64,000 nucleotides of DNA from Nanobdellota archaeon (GCA_002687775.1 NZBF01000010.1:11015-75014), one strand, 5' to 3'. Shown: positions 8,543 through 16,480, numbered from the stretch's first letter. Numbers and translations are program-made. Notes: generated by a model not told the origin, from the letters alone.

Positions 8543-9840
8543 TTACGACCCACACCAACATATTCAAATCCTTCCTCACGAATAAGTTCAGGTTCGAAAA
8601 TGTTCCGACCGTCAAAAATTATTTTTTCTTTCATTGATTTACCCAATTCGTCAAATGGAGCATGTTTAAATTCATCCCATTCGGTTTTCAGGAAAATGGC
8701 TGAACTTCCTTCCACAGAAGACGCTAAAGAATCGCAGAAAGTAACAGAATCTCCCAACGTCTTTTTTGCTTCCTCACTTGCAATAGGATCATAAACCTGC
8801 ACATTTGCACCATGTTGCAGTAATTGAGAAATTAATGTTAATGAAGGGGCTTCTCTGGTATCACTCGTTTTCGGCTTGAAACTAAGACCCCACACGGTAA
8901 ATGTTTTTCCGTTGAAATCAGGATATTTCTCTTTCACTTTGTCAAACAAAGTTAACTTTTGCCGTTCATTCAGTTGATCAACTTCTTTGAGTAAACCTGC
9001 TTGGTAGTTATGTTCATTGGCTGTTGCAATTAATGCCCGTACATCTTTTGGGAAACAACTACCACCATACCCCACACCAGGATTCAAATGTTTCGGACTG
9101 ATACGTTTATCAAGACCCATTGCCTGAGCAATTAATCTTACGTCGGCACCGACTTTATCACAAATGTTAGCTATCTCATTAATGAAAGAAATTTTTGTTG
9201 CTAAGAATGCATTATTTGCGTATTTAATAGTTTCAGCCGTTTCCCAATCGGTTTCTAAAACAGGAATGTATGTTCGCACTCTGCCTGTGTAGACTTTTCG
9301 TAAAATGCTGAACGCCCTTGAAGTTTTTGCACCCACTACTATTTTGTCAGGATGATTGAAATCGTGCACTGCTTTACCCTCTGCAAGAAATTCTGGATTT
9401 GATACCACTTCAATCATCGTTGCTGGATTAACTTCCTTGATAATATCATCACATTTTTTCGCAGTACCGGGAGGAACAGTACTTTTGTTGATAAGTAATG
9501 TTGGCTGTGTTGCAAACAATGCTATTTGCTGAGCAACGTCAAAGACATATTGTAAATCTGCACTGCCATCTTTTCTACTTGGTGTTCCCACGCAATTGAA
9601 TATTACATTAGCAAATTGTACACCTTCCTCAATGTTTGTAGTGAATGTTAATCTTCCCTTGGAGGTGTTTGTTTGTACTAATTGTGGTAAACGAGGTTCG
9701 TAGAATGGAATGTTTCCTTCTCTAAGTTGGTTTATTTTATTTTCGTCAATATCGACACATAATACGTTATGGCCAAGATTAGCTAAACATGCACCTGTAG
9801 TTAATCCCACATACCCCGTGCCGAAAACTGTGATTTTCAT
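8539..9840 (-). CDS. ugd: UDP-glucose 6-dehydrogenase
   Basis: A 433-aa enzyme converting UDP-glucose to UDP-glucuronate with two NAD+. The Rossmann motif G-T-G-Y-V-G-L-T is at residues 7-14 and the active-site loop G-V-G-Y-G-G-S-C-F-P-K-D near residue 255, with the catalytic Cys. Length and motif order are standard for bacterial and archaeal UGDs. The gene overlaps both neighbours by 4 bases (ATGA type), so the epimerase, UGD and second dehydrogenase form one coupled operon. Confidence 0.93.
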   Translation of the reverse strand: MKITVFGTGYVGLTTGACLANLGHNVLCVDIDENKINQLREGNIPFYEPRLPQLVQTNTSKGRLTFTTNIEEGVQFANVIFNCVGTPSRKDGSADLQYVFDVAQQIALFATQPTLLINKSTVPPGTAKKCDDIIKEVNPATMIEVVSNPEFLAEGKAVHDFNHPDKIVVGAKTSRAFSILRKVYTGRVRTYIPVLETDWETAETIKYANNAFLATKISFINEIANICDKVGADVRLIAQAMGLDKRISPKHLNPGVGYGGSCFPKDVRALIATANEHNYQAGLLKEVDQLNERQKLTLFDKVKEKYPDFNGKTFTVWGLSFKPKTSDTREAPSLTLISQLLQHGANVQVYDPIASEEAKKTLGDSVTFCDSLASSVEGSSAIFLKTEWDEFKHAPFDELGKSMKEKIIFDGRNIFEPELIREEGFEYVGVGRK

Positions 9841-10790
9841 ACGTTATTGTACTCTCTAAACCAATTAATGAAATTTGGAAGGCCAACGTCAATTTTTGTG
9901 GTGGGTTCCCAATCTAAAAGTTGTTTTGCTTTACTCACATCAGCACAAGATTTCACAACATCTCCTGGTTGCAAAGGATGAAAATTTATGACGGCTTTCT
10001 GACTAACAGTCTGTTCAATAATTTGAATACATCTCTTGAGATGTTCAGGGGTTTTATTTCCTAAGTTGATTATTTCAAAATCGAAATGATGATCAATGGC
10101 TTTCACCACGCCATTAGCGATATCTTCCACATACGTGTAATCCTTCCAAGTGTCACCATAATTGTACACTTCAATTGGTTCTCTTTTTATGATGTTATTT
10201 GTGAATTTCCATGCCATCATATCTGGTCGACCCCAAGGACCGTACACGTTGAAAAATCTCAGAACTGTTGTTTTAATGTTGAACAGGTGACTGTAATAAT
10301 GCGCAATCATTTCCCCTGACTTTTTTGTTGCTGCGTATAAAGAGATAGGTTGGTCAACTTTATGATGTTCACTTGATGGGAAATCAGTGTTTTTTCCGTA
10401 GACAGAGGATGAACTCGCACTGACAACGTGAGGAACTTTATGTAATTTTGAACATTCAAAAATGTTTAACGTGCCCACAATGTTAGTTTTTTGGTAGATG
10501 AACGGGTTTGTAATGGATGGTAGTACGCCTGCTTGCGCGGCTAAGTGACATACTGCATCAATTTGATGTTGCTCGAAGATAAGTTTAAGTGCTTCAAAAT
10601 TAGTCATGTCTACTTTGTATAACTTAAAAGTTGGATACTTTTCAAATTGTTTGACTCTATCTTCTTTTAATTGTGGACTGTAGTAATCACTGAAATTATC
10701 TACGCAAATGACATCGTCGCCACGTTCTAAGAGAAGTTTACACACATGGGATCCAATAAACCCTGCACCACCTGTCACCAACACCTTCAT
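9837..10790 (-). CDS. UDP-glucuronate 4-epimerase type SDR (CapI/GAE-like)
   Basis: A 317-aa extended short-chain dehydrogenase. G-G-A-G-F-I-G-S-H is at residues 7-15, the catalytic Y-A-A-T-K-K is around 152-157, and D-N-F-S-D-Y-Y-S-P-Q-L-K plus R-F-F-N-V-Y-G-P-W-G-R-P-D-M resemble UDP-glucuronate epimerases more than GalE. It would interconvert UDP-glucuronate and UDP-galacturonate. It is first in a three-gene minus-strand operon whose second gene makes UDP-glucuronate. A decarboxylating or C5-epimerising activity cannot be excluded. Confidence 0.85.
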   Translation of the reverse strand: MKVLVTGGAGFIGSHVCKLLLERGDDVICVDNFSDYYSPQLKEDRVKQFEKYPTFKLYKVDMTNFEALKLIFEQHQIDAVCHLAAQAGVLPSITNPFIYQKTNIVGTLNIFECSKLHKVPHVVSASSSSVYGKNTDFPSSEHHKVDQPISLYAATKKSGEMIAHYYSHLFNIKTTVLRFFNVYGPWGRPDMMAWKFTNNIIKREPIEVYNYGDTWKDYTYVEDIANGVVKAIDHHFDFEIINLGNKTPEHLKRCIQIIEQTVSQKAVINFHPLQPGDVVKSCADVSKAKQLLDWEPTTKIDVGLPNFINWFREYNNV

Positions 10791-10810
10791 AGTACTTTGG
10801 GTTAAAATTT

Positions 10811-10822
10811 AGTTTAAAAAAG
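10811..10822 (-). promoter_or_regulatory. TATA box for the uronate sugar operon
   Basis: On the minus strand TTTTTTAAACT lies about 25 bases before the epimerase ATG at 10790, leaving almost no leader. Confidence 0.5.
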
Positions 10823-10864
10823 TTGTGAATTTTAAGAAAAGAAAAAGAAAAAAAAAGAGAGGAT

Positions 10865-11515
10865 TTAATATCCTCCTCCATTAGGTTGATTAGCTCCGTC
10901 ATCGCCGCCTTGCTGGTTTCCATCTTCAGCACCATCAGGCCGGTTTGCACCATCGTCTCCTAAAGGAGCTTCTTGGTTTTCAGCTTCACCACCTTCATAT
11001 TCAGGTTCTGGATCAGCTTCAGGTTCAACATCGGCTGGGTTATCAATTTCTCGATCATCCATTGCACCATCATGCTGCCCATCGTCAACCATCATACCAT
11101 CACCCATTGCAGCTGCACCAACTTCTTCTTCACAACTTGCAACACAAGCGTTATATTCATCTAAGATGGATTCACAATCTTCAGCTTCAAAGACAACTGC
11201 ACCATTCATATTGTTTTCCATGTTGTCGTCCATTGCAGGCATTTCATCACCCATTGCACCATCTGGAGCGTGTGCACCGTCATCACCTAATGGAGCTTCA
11301 TGTTCTTCTGGCTCCTCATCAAAATCACCAGCGAGACATGCTGTATGCGCTAATTGCAAATCAGCACAATTTGCTTGCTCCAGGCACTCATCCATTGCAG
11401 CTTGAGCTTCTCCCTCCTGAAGACCTTCAATAACTTTCCCTGTTTTTGTTCCGCAACCAGCTACTACAAATGCGGCAATAACTAGCATTGAAAGAATCAT
11501 TAGTTTTTTATTCAT
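10865..11515 (-). CDS. Acidic Ala/Asp/Met-rich lipoprotein, unknown function
   Basis: A roughly 216-aa exported protein. I chose the ATG at 11515 because GAGGTG sits 6 bases upstream; an ATG at 11518 and a GTG at 11524 are alternatives. The signal M-N-K-K-L-M-I-L-S-M-L-V-I-A-A-F-V-V-A-G-C has a lipobox. The mature part has spaced cysteines (D-E-C, A-N-C, D-C, A-C, A-S-C) in the first half. It then has low-complexity runs such as E-A-P-L-G-D-D-G-A-x-x-P-D-G-A, repeated three times in varied forms. No catalytic domain is recognised. Probably a surface protein. Confidence 0.75.
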   Translation of the reverse strand: MNKKLMILSMLVIAAFVVAGCGTKTGKVIEGLQEGEAQAAMDECLEQANCADLQLAHTACLAGDFDEEPEEHEAPLGDDGAHAPDGAMGDEMPAMDDNMENNMNGAVVFEAEDCESILDEYNACVASCEEEVGAAAMGDGMMVDDGQHDGAMDDREIDNPADVEPEADPEPEYEGGEAENQEAPLGDDGANRPDGAEDGNQQGGDDGANQPNGGGY

Positions 11516-11555
11516 CATAAACACCTCATTGTTTTATGATATTAATGGATTGGGG

Positions 11556-11565
11556 TATATAAAAG
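11556..11565 (-). promoter_or_regulatory. TATA box for the acidic lipoprotein gene
   Basis: Minus-strand TTTTATATAC lies about 40-50 bases before the start. The expected transcript begins near 11535 and has room for the GAGGTG ribosome-binding site. Confidence 0.5.
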
Positions 11566-11609
11566 TTTAGAATTATGCCGATTGTTGTTTTCTAAACAGA
11601 AATTTAGAA

Positions 11610-13676
11610 TTATTCAGGAGTGGGACTACATCCTTGGAAACCTTCAACACAGGTAAACCCTTCTCCCCTTCGTGCGTTTGGATCTTCGTTGGGAGCAGCA
11701 GGAAGAGAACAATCGTACTCAAGCCGTACATCACCACATTGCTCAGTCGAACTAACATTAAAATACACATCACCTTCACAACCTTCTTCTAATACTTCAG
11801 GCTCTCCCCATTGATTAACGGTGGAGAACTCACAACATCCACTATCTTCACAAGTATATTCGGAATATTCACAGACTTCGAAACCGCCTAATCCACATAA
11901 CTCCAACGGAGCCAATCCTTCAGGTGCTTCAAATGCTTCTAAACGAGGACCCCAAATACTGTAAAGATGCCTATCGGTTCCAATATCAACTGACTCCCAG
12001 GATTGGCCATCATAGTGAATCAGGGTCCCGGAATTTCCAACTGCAAATATATCATTGACGCCTCGTATCCACACACCATTCAAACTACTAGCTGTACCGC
12101 TCACCATCGGATCCCACAAGCTACCATCGTCATTATCGTCGACACCATCATAATGTATGATAGTACCCACGTCACCAACAGCATAAATATCCTGAGGACC
12201 AGTGCCATCAATTCCTTGCAGGTAACCATTTCCAGCAAGAACAACTCCACTATCCATGCTAGCCCATGCATTCCCATCAAAATGAGATATTGTTCCATGC
12301 TCACCTACCGCATAAATATTATCAGGTGCAGTACCCCACATATCACTCATGCTTTTAGGGACTCCGCTAGGCAATTGTGACCAAGCTTCACCGTCAAAAT
12401 GAAGAATAGTTCCTCGGTCACCGCTTATGTAAATATCATTAGCACCGCTACCCCAAATTCCTTTCACAAACCTTTGGCCGGTTCTTTCAAGTTGCCAATC
12501 TGCACCGTCATAATGAACTATTTTTCCGCTATTCCCCGTAGTAACATAGACATTGTCAGAAGCTGTACCCCACACTCTCTGTACATACCCTCGGTCGTCT
12601 ATGTCAGTAGAATCCCAAAGATTTCCATTGTAGTGGAGTATGCCCCCTTGTCCTCCCACAAAGTATACATCATTGACTCCCGTACCCCAAATATCTCTTG
12701 TGCGAGGATTTTCGGGATTCATTTGTTGCCATTGTTCTCCATCAAAGCGAAGAATAAGACCATCATTTCCTCCTACATAAGCAACAGCTTCCTGGGCTGC
12801 GGGTCCTAAAACAGCTGGAAGAAAAGCACATGAATCTTCACCACAAATACCGGAAACACAATCAGCCCCAATGTTGCAGAGATCACCCTCCAGACAGGTA
12901 GGTCCACAGACGCCACCACAATCTATATCGGTCTCATCTTGATTTTGCACGGCATCACTGCAGGTTTCATCAACACGAAACTGAGCAACCATAAATTCAT
13001 TAGGACCACCTGGATTACCAGGGTCATTCGGACAATTGAATTGATTACCAATCAAGTCACATGCAAAGACACCGATGTAGTGCGTACCTTCCTTGGACCA
13101 CGTATCATCAATGCTCAAACTGGTTCCTGGTTGAAAGTCGATATTATTGTTAAATGAGGCTACCCGAAGGTTTGGATTAACTCCCTCCAAAAAGTTGGTT
13201 TCACCAAAAAACTCACTATTGGGAACTCCACCAATAACTGTTGGGAAAAAATCAAGAGGTTCCCAATCTTCGCAATTTTTTAGATAAAAAGCGTCACTGA
13301 AGACATAATTATTGTCAGAAATATTAAGCAATAAATCAACCCCAACAGGAACAATAATATCATCAGGGTTATCATCCCGCGAAAAAATGGTGGGATTCTG
13401 ACCTTCTATAAACATTCCCCTAGAAATCTGAAGTGACAGAGTGTTTGGCTCCGCAAAGAATGCCTCCAGCTGCCCAGGACTGTAACAAGTAAGCTCTCCT
13501 TGAGGACCAACATCATATCCTCTTCCAGCCAAAGCCTGTTTCGGCTTGGAAAGTGAGGGGGGTTCTGGCGGTGTGAGTTCACTCTCATCAGCAGAATAAT
13601 CCTGTACACAACCCAATAAGAAAACACTGTAAACAAGTAAAATAACGAACGTAAACAACACCGTCTTCTTTTTCAT
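11610..13676 (-). CDS. Large lipoprotein with Cys-rich module and beta-propeller repeats
   Basis: About 688 aa. I place the start at the ATG at 13676 (M-K-K-K-T-V-L-F), which has a TATA box about 25 bases upstream; the open frame extends further but lacks signal features. A lipobox L-L-G-C ends the signal. A Cys-rich block near residues 230-290 (D-I-D-C-G-G-V-C-G-P-T-C then G-D-L-C-N-I-G-A-D-C) precedes about nine repeats of the form G-x-x-x-x-D-I-Y-x-V-G-x-x-G-T-I-x-H-Y-D-G-x-x-W, a propeller-type pattern. A second Cys-rich tail closes the protein. It is likely cell-surface, perhaps adhesive or enzyme-displaying. A cut-off relative lies at 63511. Confidence 0.85.
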   Translation of the reverse strand: MKKKTVLFTFVILLVYSVFLLGCVQDYSADESELTPPEPPSLSKPKQALAGRGYDVGPQGELTCYSPGQLEAFFAEPNTLSLQISRGMFIEGQNPTIFSRDDNPDDIIVPVGVDLLLNISDNNYVFSDAFYLKNCEDWEPLDFFPTVIGGVPNSEFFGETNFLEGVNPNLRVASFNNNIDFQPGTSLSIDDTWSKEGTHYIGVFACDLIGNQFNCPNDPGNPGGPNEFMVAQFRVDETCSDAVQNQDETDIDCGGVCGPTCLEGDLCNIGADCVSGICGEDSCAFLPAVLGPAAQEAVAYVGGNDGLILRFDGEQWQQMNPENPRTRDIWGTGVNDVYFVGGQGGILHYNGNLWDSTDIDDRGYVQRVWGTASDNVYVTTGNSGKIVHYDGADWQLERTGQRFVKGIWGSGANDIYISGDRGTILHFDGEAWSQLPSGVPKSMSDMWGTAPDNIYAVGEHGTISHFDGNAWASMDSGVVLAGNGYLQGIDGTGPQDIYAVGDVGTIIHYDGVDDNDDGSLWDPMVSGTASSLNGVWIRGVNDIFAVGNSGTLIHYDGQSWESVDIGTDRHLYSIWGPRLEAFEAPEGLAPLELCGLGGFEVCEYSEYTCEDSGCCEFSTVNQWGEPEVLEEGCEGDVYFNVSSTEQCGDVRLEYDCSLPAAPNEDPNARRGEGFTCVEGFQGCSPTPE

Positions 13677-13694
13677 AACGAAGAAGAAGAAGAA

Positions 13695-13704
13695 GGTATA
13701 TAAA
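13695..13704 (-). promoter_or_regulatory. TATA box for the propeller lipoprotein
   Basis: TTTTATATAC on the minus strand lies in the gap between the PIN-domain stop (13714) and the ATG at 13676. It supports both the chosen start and transcription independent of the toxin gene. Confidence 0.6.
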
Positions 13705-13713
13705 ACTATCGGA

Positions 13714-14121
13714 TTACAACCGTTCAAATAAATCTTGTGTTTTCCAAACTTTAACTGCATCCTGTTTCTCAAAATGTTTATCGTCAGACCAAATGTCCGA
13801 ATTTGTAGCCAAAGCTGCTGCAATGAAATGTGTGTCGTCAGGATCTATCTGATCCATTATATCAGCAGCCTCTACCATCTTTGATAACACAACACTGTTA
13901 TCTAGAATAACCATTTTCCTGTAAAGTTTTTGAAGAAGAAGATCAAACTCATCTTCAGATATGTTTGCTTTCTTCATTACTAATTCTTTGTATTTATGAA
14001 TTTCACTCTCTAAGAAAGGAATGATCAACAATTGACCAGAAAAATGATTGATTATTTTACGTGAAGTAGAATCTCTCATTAATGCTGAAATAATAATATT
14101 TGAATCAACAACTAATTTCAT
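13714..14121 (-). CDS. PIN-domain toxin (VapC-like ribonuclease)
   Basis: A 135-aa PIN domain. Acidic active-site candidates are D7 (L-V-V-D-S-N), a mid-chain Glu (E39 in L-E-S-E-I), the D-P-D-D-T-H-F-I-A-A-A-L segment and a final W-S-D-D-K-H-F. PIN toxins cleave RNA with bound Mg2+. The start overlaps the upstream antitoxin stop by 4 bases, the usual VapBC arrangement. Confidence 0.85.
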   Translation of the reverse strand: MKLVVDSNIIISALMRDSTSRKIINHFSGQLLIIPFLESEIHKYKELVMKKANISEDEFDLLLQKLYRKMVILDNSVVLSKMVEAADIMDQIDPDDTHFIAAALATNSDIWSDDKHFEKQDAVKVWKTQDLFERL

Positions 14122-14336
14122 CTGAATCGTTTTGCCACTTCATGCTTAATCTTATGACCAATTTCTTCAGCATCTTCTTTGGTGAATGTGCTATTTTGTA
14201 CCACTTTATCCATCCAATGTAACTCTTCCACTTTGTTCTCAAATGCTTTGCGCGCTATGACGCTCCATTTAATTTCTGAATGAGCAGTCATTTCTTTATG
14301 CAAATCCTCAGGGATTGATAATGTCATATTAACCAT
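14118..14336 (-). CDS. VapB-type antitoxin (ribbon-helix-helix)
   Basis: A 72-aa protein beginning M-V-N-M-T-L-S-I-P-E-D-L-H-K-E-M, the beta-strand and first helix of a ribbon-helix-helix repressor, with a charged C-terminus that would embrace the toxin. GGAGGT precedes the ATG by about 10 bases. It is coupled by a 4-base overlap to the PIN toxin. A 16-base palindrome sits just upstream, the likely autoregulatory operator. Confidence 0.85.
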   Translation of the reverse strand: MVNMTLSIPEDLHKEMTAHSEIKWSVIARKAFENKVEELHWMDKVVQNSTFTKEDAEEIGHKIKHEVAKRFR

Positions 14337-14364
14337 TTTCTGTGTACCTCCAAACTATTTGTTT

Positions 14365-14380
14365 TATGTGTTAACACATA
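14365..14380. promoter_or_regulatory. Palindromic operator of the VapBC-type operon
   Basis: TATGTGTTAACACATA is a perfect 16-base palindrome. It abuts the minus-strand TATA box (TTTAAATA, about 14379-14387) on the downstream side, where bound VapB would block transcription start. Binding itself is inferred. Confidence 0.6.
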
Positions 14381-14409
14381 TTTAAACTTTTTGGATATTC
14401 AAAGCGACA

Positions 14410-14718
14410 TCATGATTTTTTCTTCACCAATTTATCCAACACGTTCCGACTTTTCGCTCTCTGTTCATCAGAAGCCGTTAATGACAATCCTTTTTCTCTG
14501 GCAACTCTGTGAATATCATAGACACTCATGTCTAGTACTTCAGCTGCTTTTCCGACAGATAACCGTCCACGGGAACATAGTCGAACGACATAATCTTCAA
14601 GACTTTGATAAATCATTTGTTTCAAAACTATTGATTTGTTTGTGTGATCCTCCTTACTTTTCAATTCTATAATAGGCATAATTTCCTCTTTCAGTTTCAA
14701 CGGATAGACAACTGCCAT
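14410..14718 (-). CDS. UPF0175-family antitoxin
   Basis: A 102-aa protein if started at the ATG at 14718, four bases after the toxin stop; the open frame extends further into the toxin gene but without supporting features. The C-terminal half, R-G-R-L-S-V-G-K-A-A-E-V-L-D-M-S-V-Y-D, is the helix-turn-helix typical of UPF0175 proteins. The N-terminal half resembles a ribbon-like segment. UPF0175 genes are known partners of DUF3368 PIN toxins; here the toxin gene comes first. Confidence 0.8.
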   Translation of the reverse strand: MAVVYPLKLKEEIMPIIELKSKEDHTNKSIVLKQMIYQSLEDYVVRLCSRGRLSVGKAAEVLDMSVYDIHRVAREKGLSLTASDEQRAKSRNVLDKLVKKKS

Positions 14719-14722
14719 TTTT

Positions 14723-15193
14723 TTATTCCTCCATGATTTTTTTATACTCTTTTTCACTGACAAATGATTTGATATTATTTGCAAATTTGTCCTTATCTTT
14801 ATTTGTTATTTTGCCTATTTCTCTGAGCAAAATAATGACATCACTTGGGGTTAAAAAATCAATTCCCTCTCTTTCCAACAATTTAATAAATGTTCGATCA
14901 TCACTTATAACAATACTATTTTTAATCTTCTTACTTAAACTAAAAACCGACATTTCTCCTTTGCCAAGGCGTTGAGAGGTATCCCCACTCACTTCATTCA
15001 CTTCAAGTGCCTTGCTTACAATTAACTCTTCAATTATTTCTGCGTCAGAGTACAACCTCTTCTTGCCTTCATCAACAACTTCCCTTTTCACTTCACTTGT
15101 TGTAACACATTGGAATGTTTTACAGATTATATTTAATGAACCTGAGTGAGCTAATTTTATCAAAGCATCAGCATCAAAGACAAAGTTATACAT
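14723..15193 (-). CDS. PIN-domain toxin (DUF3368-like)
   Basis: A 156-aa PIN protein opening M-Y-N-F-V-F-D-A-D-A-L-I-K-L-A, with D7/D9. The S-E-V-K-R-E-V-V-D-E-G segment and L-G-K-G-E-M-S-V-F-S-L supply acidic residues, and I-V-I-S-D-D-R-T-F is the late PIN strand. It pairs with the UPF0175 antitoxin 4 bases downstream. An inverted repeat lies directly at its 5' end. Confidence 0.82.
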   Translation of the reverse strand: MYNFVFDADALIKLAHSGSLNIICKTFQCVTTSEVKREVVDEGKKRLYSDAEIIEELIVSKALEVNEVSGDTSQRLGKGEMSVFSLSKKIKNSIVISDDRTFIKLLEREGIDFLTPSDVIILLREIGKITNKDKDKFANNIKSFVSEKEYKKIMEE

Positions 15194-15224
15194 TTTTATA
15201 CAAAAGTATAAAAAATTATATAAA
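15193..15224 (-). promoter_or_regulatory. TATA box and inverted-repeat operator of the second toxin-antitoxin pair
   Basis: TTTTTATAC and GTATAAAAA form a 9-base inverted repeat with an AAAA spacer (15193-15215), touching the toxin start codon. A minus-strand TTATATAA at about 15216-15223 is the TATA box. The geometry suits repression by an autoregulator at the start site. Confidence 0.5.
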
Positions 15225-15240
15225 TGTTTTGGTCAATAAG

Positions 15241-15597
15241 TTACACTTGAGGTGGTTTCTTAAACATCAAATACACAACAGCAGCGCCTAATACCAAGTT
15301 GACAGCAAGAAGTGCCAATACTAACAATGAAGGTGATTGCAAATCTTTAACTTTCGATTCCAACACAGCAACCCGTTCATTAATGGTACCAACAGGTATA
15401 TCCATTTCTTCTTCTTCGAACTCAAAATCTTCTTCATCATCAAAAGATGGAGGGGTAGATGTTGGAGCAGTCTGTTTCGTAGTTGTTGTATCAGAACTTC
15501 CACCAAAACCACCAGGTGTAGGAGGAGGAGGTGGTGGTGGAGCGATAACGCTCACTGCCAGAATAATGAAAACAATTAGTAGTAAACCTCTTTTCAT
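15241..15597 (-). CDS. Small exported membrane protein with Pro-rich and coiled-coil segments
   Basis: About 118 aa from the ATG at 15597; a TTG at 15603 could also serve. An N-terminal hydrophobic segment is followed by eight consecutive prolines bar one position, a Thr/Ser-rich linker and an acidic run. Next come a short coiled coil (N-E-R-V-A-V-L-E-S-K-V-K-D-L) and a C-terminal membrane helix ending K-K-P-P-Q-V. It resembles a small surface stalk or scaffold with both ends in the membrane. No family is recognised. Confidence 0.7.
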   Translation of the reverse strand: MKRGLLLIVFIILAVSVIAPPPPPPPTPGGFGGSSDTTTTKQTAPTSTPPSFDDEEDFEFEEEEMDIPVGTINERVAVLESKVKDLQSPSLLVLALLAVNLVLGAAVVYLMFKKPPQV

Positions 15598-15651
15598 AAT
15601 CAAAATGATTTCTTAGAATTATATAAAGGTTTACTCAAATAAAACATAATC

Positions 15652-15660
15652 TTTATAAAA
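15652..15660 (+). promoter_or_regulatory. TATA box for 5S rRNA
   Basis: TTTATAAAA is centred 25 bases before the first base of the 5S acceptor-like helix at 15681, so the 5S gene has its own promoter. Confidence 0.65.
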
Positions 15661-15680
15661 AAACTGAGTATTTTGCTTTA

Positions 15681-15790
15681 TGGACGGCCATAGGGCCGGG
15701 GTTCATCCGTTCCCATTTCGAACACGGCAATTAAGACTGGCTCCGTACCGGTGTGTACTGCATTGCGCGGGAAATCTGGTAAGCTGTCCA
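15681..15790 (+). rRNA. rrf: 5S ribosomal RNA
   Basis: A 110-base RNA. The ends pair as an 8-bp helix I (TGGACGGC with GCTGTCCA, one G-T wobble). The conserved loop CGAACACGG followed by A-x-T-TAAG and the later GTACTG and GCGxGGGAA segments match archaeal 5S rRNA. No 16S or 23S gene is in the window, so it is unlinked. A LAGLIDADG gene ends 3 bases beyond its 3' end on the other strand. Confidence 0.93.
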
Positions 15791-15803
15791 CTTTTATATT
15801 TTT
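15791..15803 (+). terminator. T-rich terminator after 5S rRNA
   Basis: CTTTTATATTTTT directly follows the closing helix. Archaeal RNA polymerase terminates at such T runs. It overlaps the 3' end of the convergent LAGLIDADG gene. Confidence 0.4.
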
Positions 15804-16480
15804 GAAATAACTAGTTTGTTTACCTTTTTTCTAAATTTGTTGAATTTCTCCTTTTTTCGAGAGGTTGCCGTGTAACTTTCAATAATGAGATCAAGCATTT
15901 TTATTTTTCTTGGATGCTTAAATCCTATTTTTTCTTTGAAAAGAATGAAATTTTCCCTACCAGTAACACTTAAAGCGGATGTTTTATCCCTATTGCCCAG
16001 GGGATCATTCCTAATTATTTTGTTGGAGATTATTCCAACTTTGTATAATTCCTCTTTGATTTGAATAAGAATCTTACGGGAATTTGAACTAATTGTAACA
16101 TTTCTTTTCCACTCGTTAGTTTTCCTATTTAATCTTAAAGCAGCACAACCCTCGTCATCATAAAATGCGCGAATGAATTCCTTTAATGCTATACCGCCTG
16201 TTTGGATAACTCTCTTAGGAATCGTTATATCTTGACTCTTGTAACTATTTTGGTATCCTAAAAGGATAGTAACGACATCTTTACCAGGAATTGAAATGTA
16301 AGGTGTTCCGCTACTCATTAATCCTTCTGATAGAGTTCTATTTCCAAATTCACTCTTGATATCATTTTTGAACTCTTCCATCAATGTTGAGCACTTGTTG
16401 AAATACATTATTTGATGTTTCCCCAGGTACCCATCACCACCCACTTTAGCGATTATTCTTGCCATCTGTTCAGATATCAT
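15794..16480 (-). CDS. LAGLIDADG homing-endonuclease-like protein (copy A)
   Basis: A 228-aa protein from the ATG at 16480, which has GGAGGT 7 bases upstream. Two LAGLIDADG-type helices are visible, I-I-A-K-V-G-G-D-G-Y-L near residue 10 and F-I-R-A-F-Y-D-D-E-G near residue 105, each followed by mixed beta-strand regions and S-N-S-R-K-I-L-I-type segments. The acidic residues at the helix ends are kept, so nuclease activity is possible. The gene is not within an intron or intein; it stands alone behind the 5S rRNA. It shares a promoter motif and leader with copy C (44929-46092). Confidence 0.82.
   Translation of the reverse strand: MISEQMARIIAKVGGDGYLGKHQIMYFNKCSTLMEEFKNDIKSEFGNRTLSEGLMSSGTPYISIPGKDVVTILLGYQNSYKSQDITIPKRVIQTGGIALKEFIRAFYDDEGCAALRLNRKTNEWKRNVTISSNSRKILIQIKEELYKVGIISNKIIRNDPLGNRDKTSALSVTGRENFILFKEKIGFKHPRKIKMLDLIIESYTATSRKKEKFNKFRKKVNKLVISKI

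Noticed and set aside
10900..11340. Possible CRISPR-like or satellite repeat in the acidic lipoprotein gene
   Set aside because: The repeats are coding, irregular in length and reflect the repeated protein motif; no CRISPR array with uniform spacers was seen in the window.
10945..11433. Long His/Leu-rich plus-strand frame
   Set aside because: It arises from the complement of the acidic, Ala/Asp-rich lipoprotein gene and has no credible protein features.
13677..13823. 49-residue N-terminal extension of the propeller lipoprotein
   Set aside because: It overlaps the PIN gene and its promoter region and would bury the lipoprotein signal; the TATA box fits the ATG at 13676.
15794..16480. LAGLIDADG gene A as part of an rRNA intron
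   Set aside because: The 5S rRNA is continuous and complete from 15681 to 15790; the gene lies wholly outside it on the other strand.
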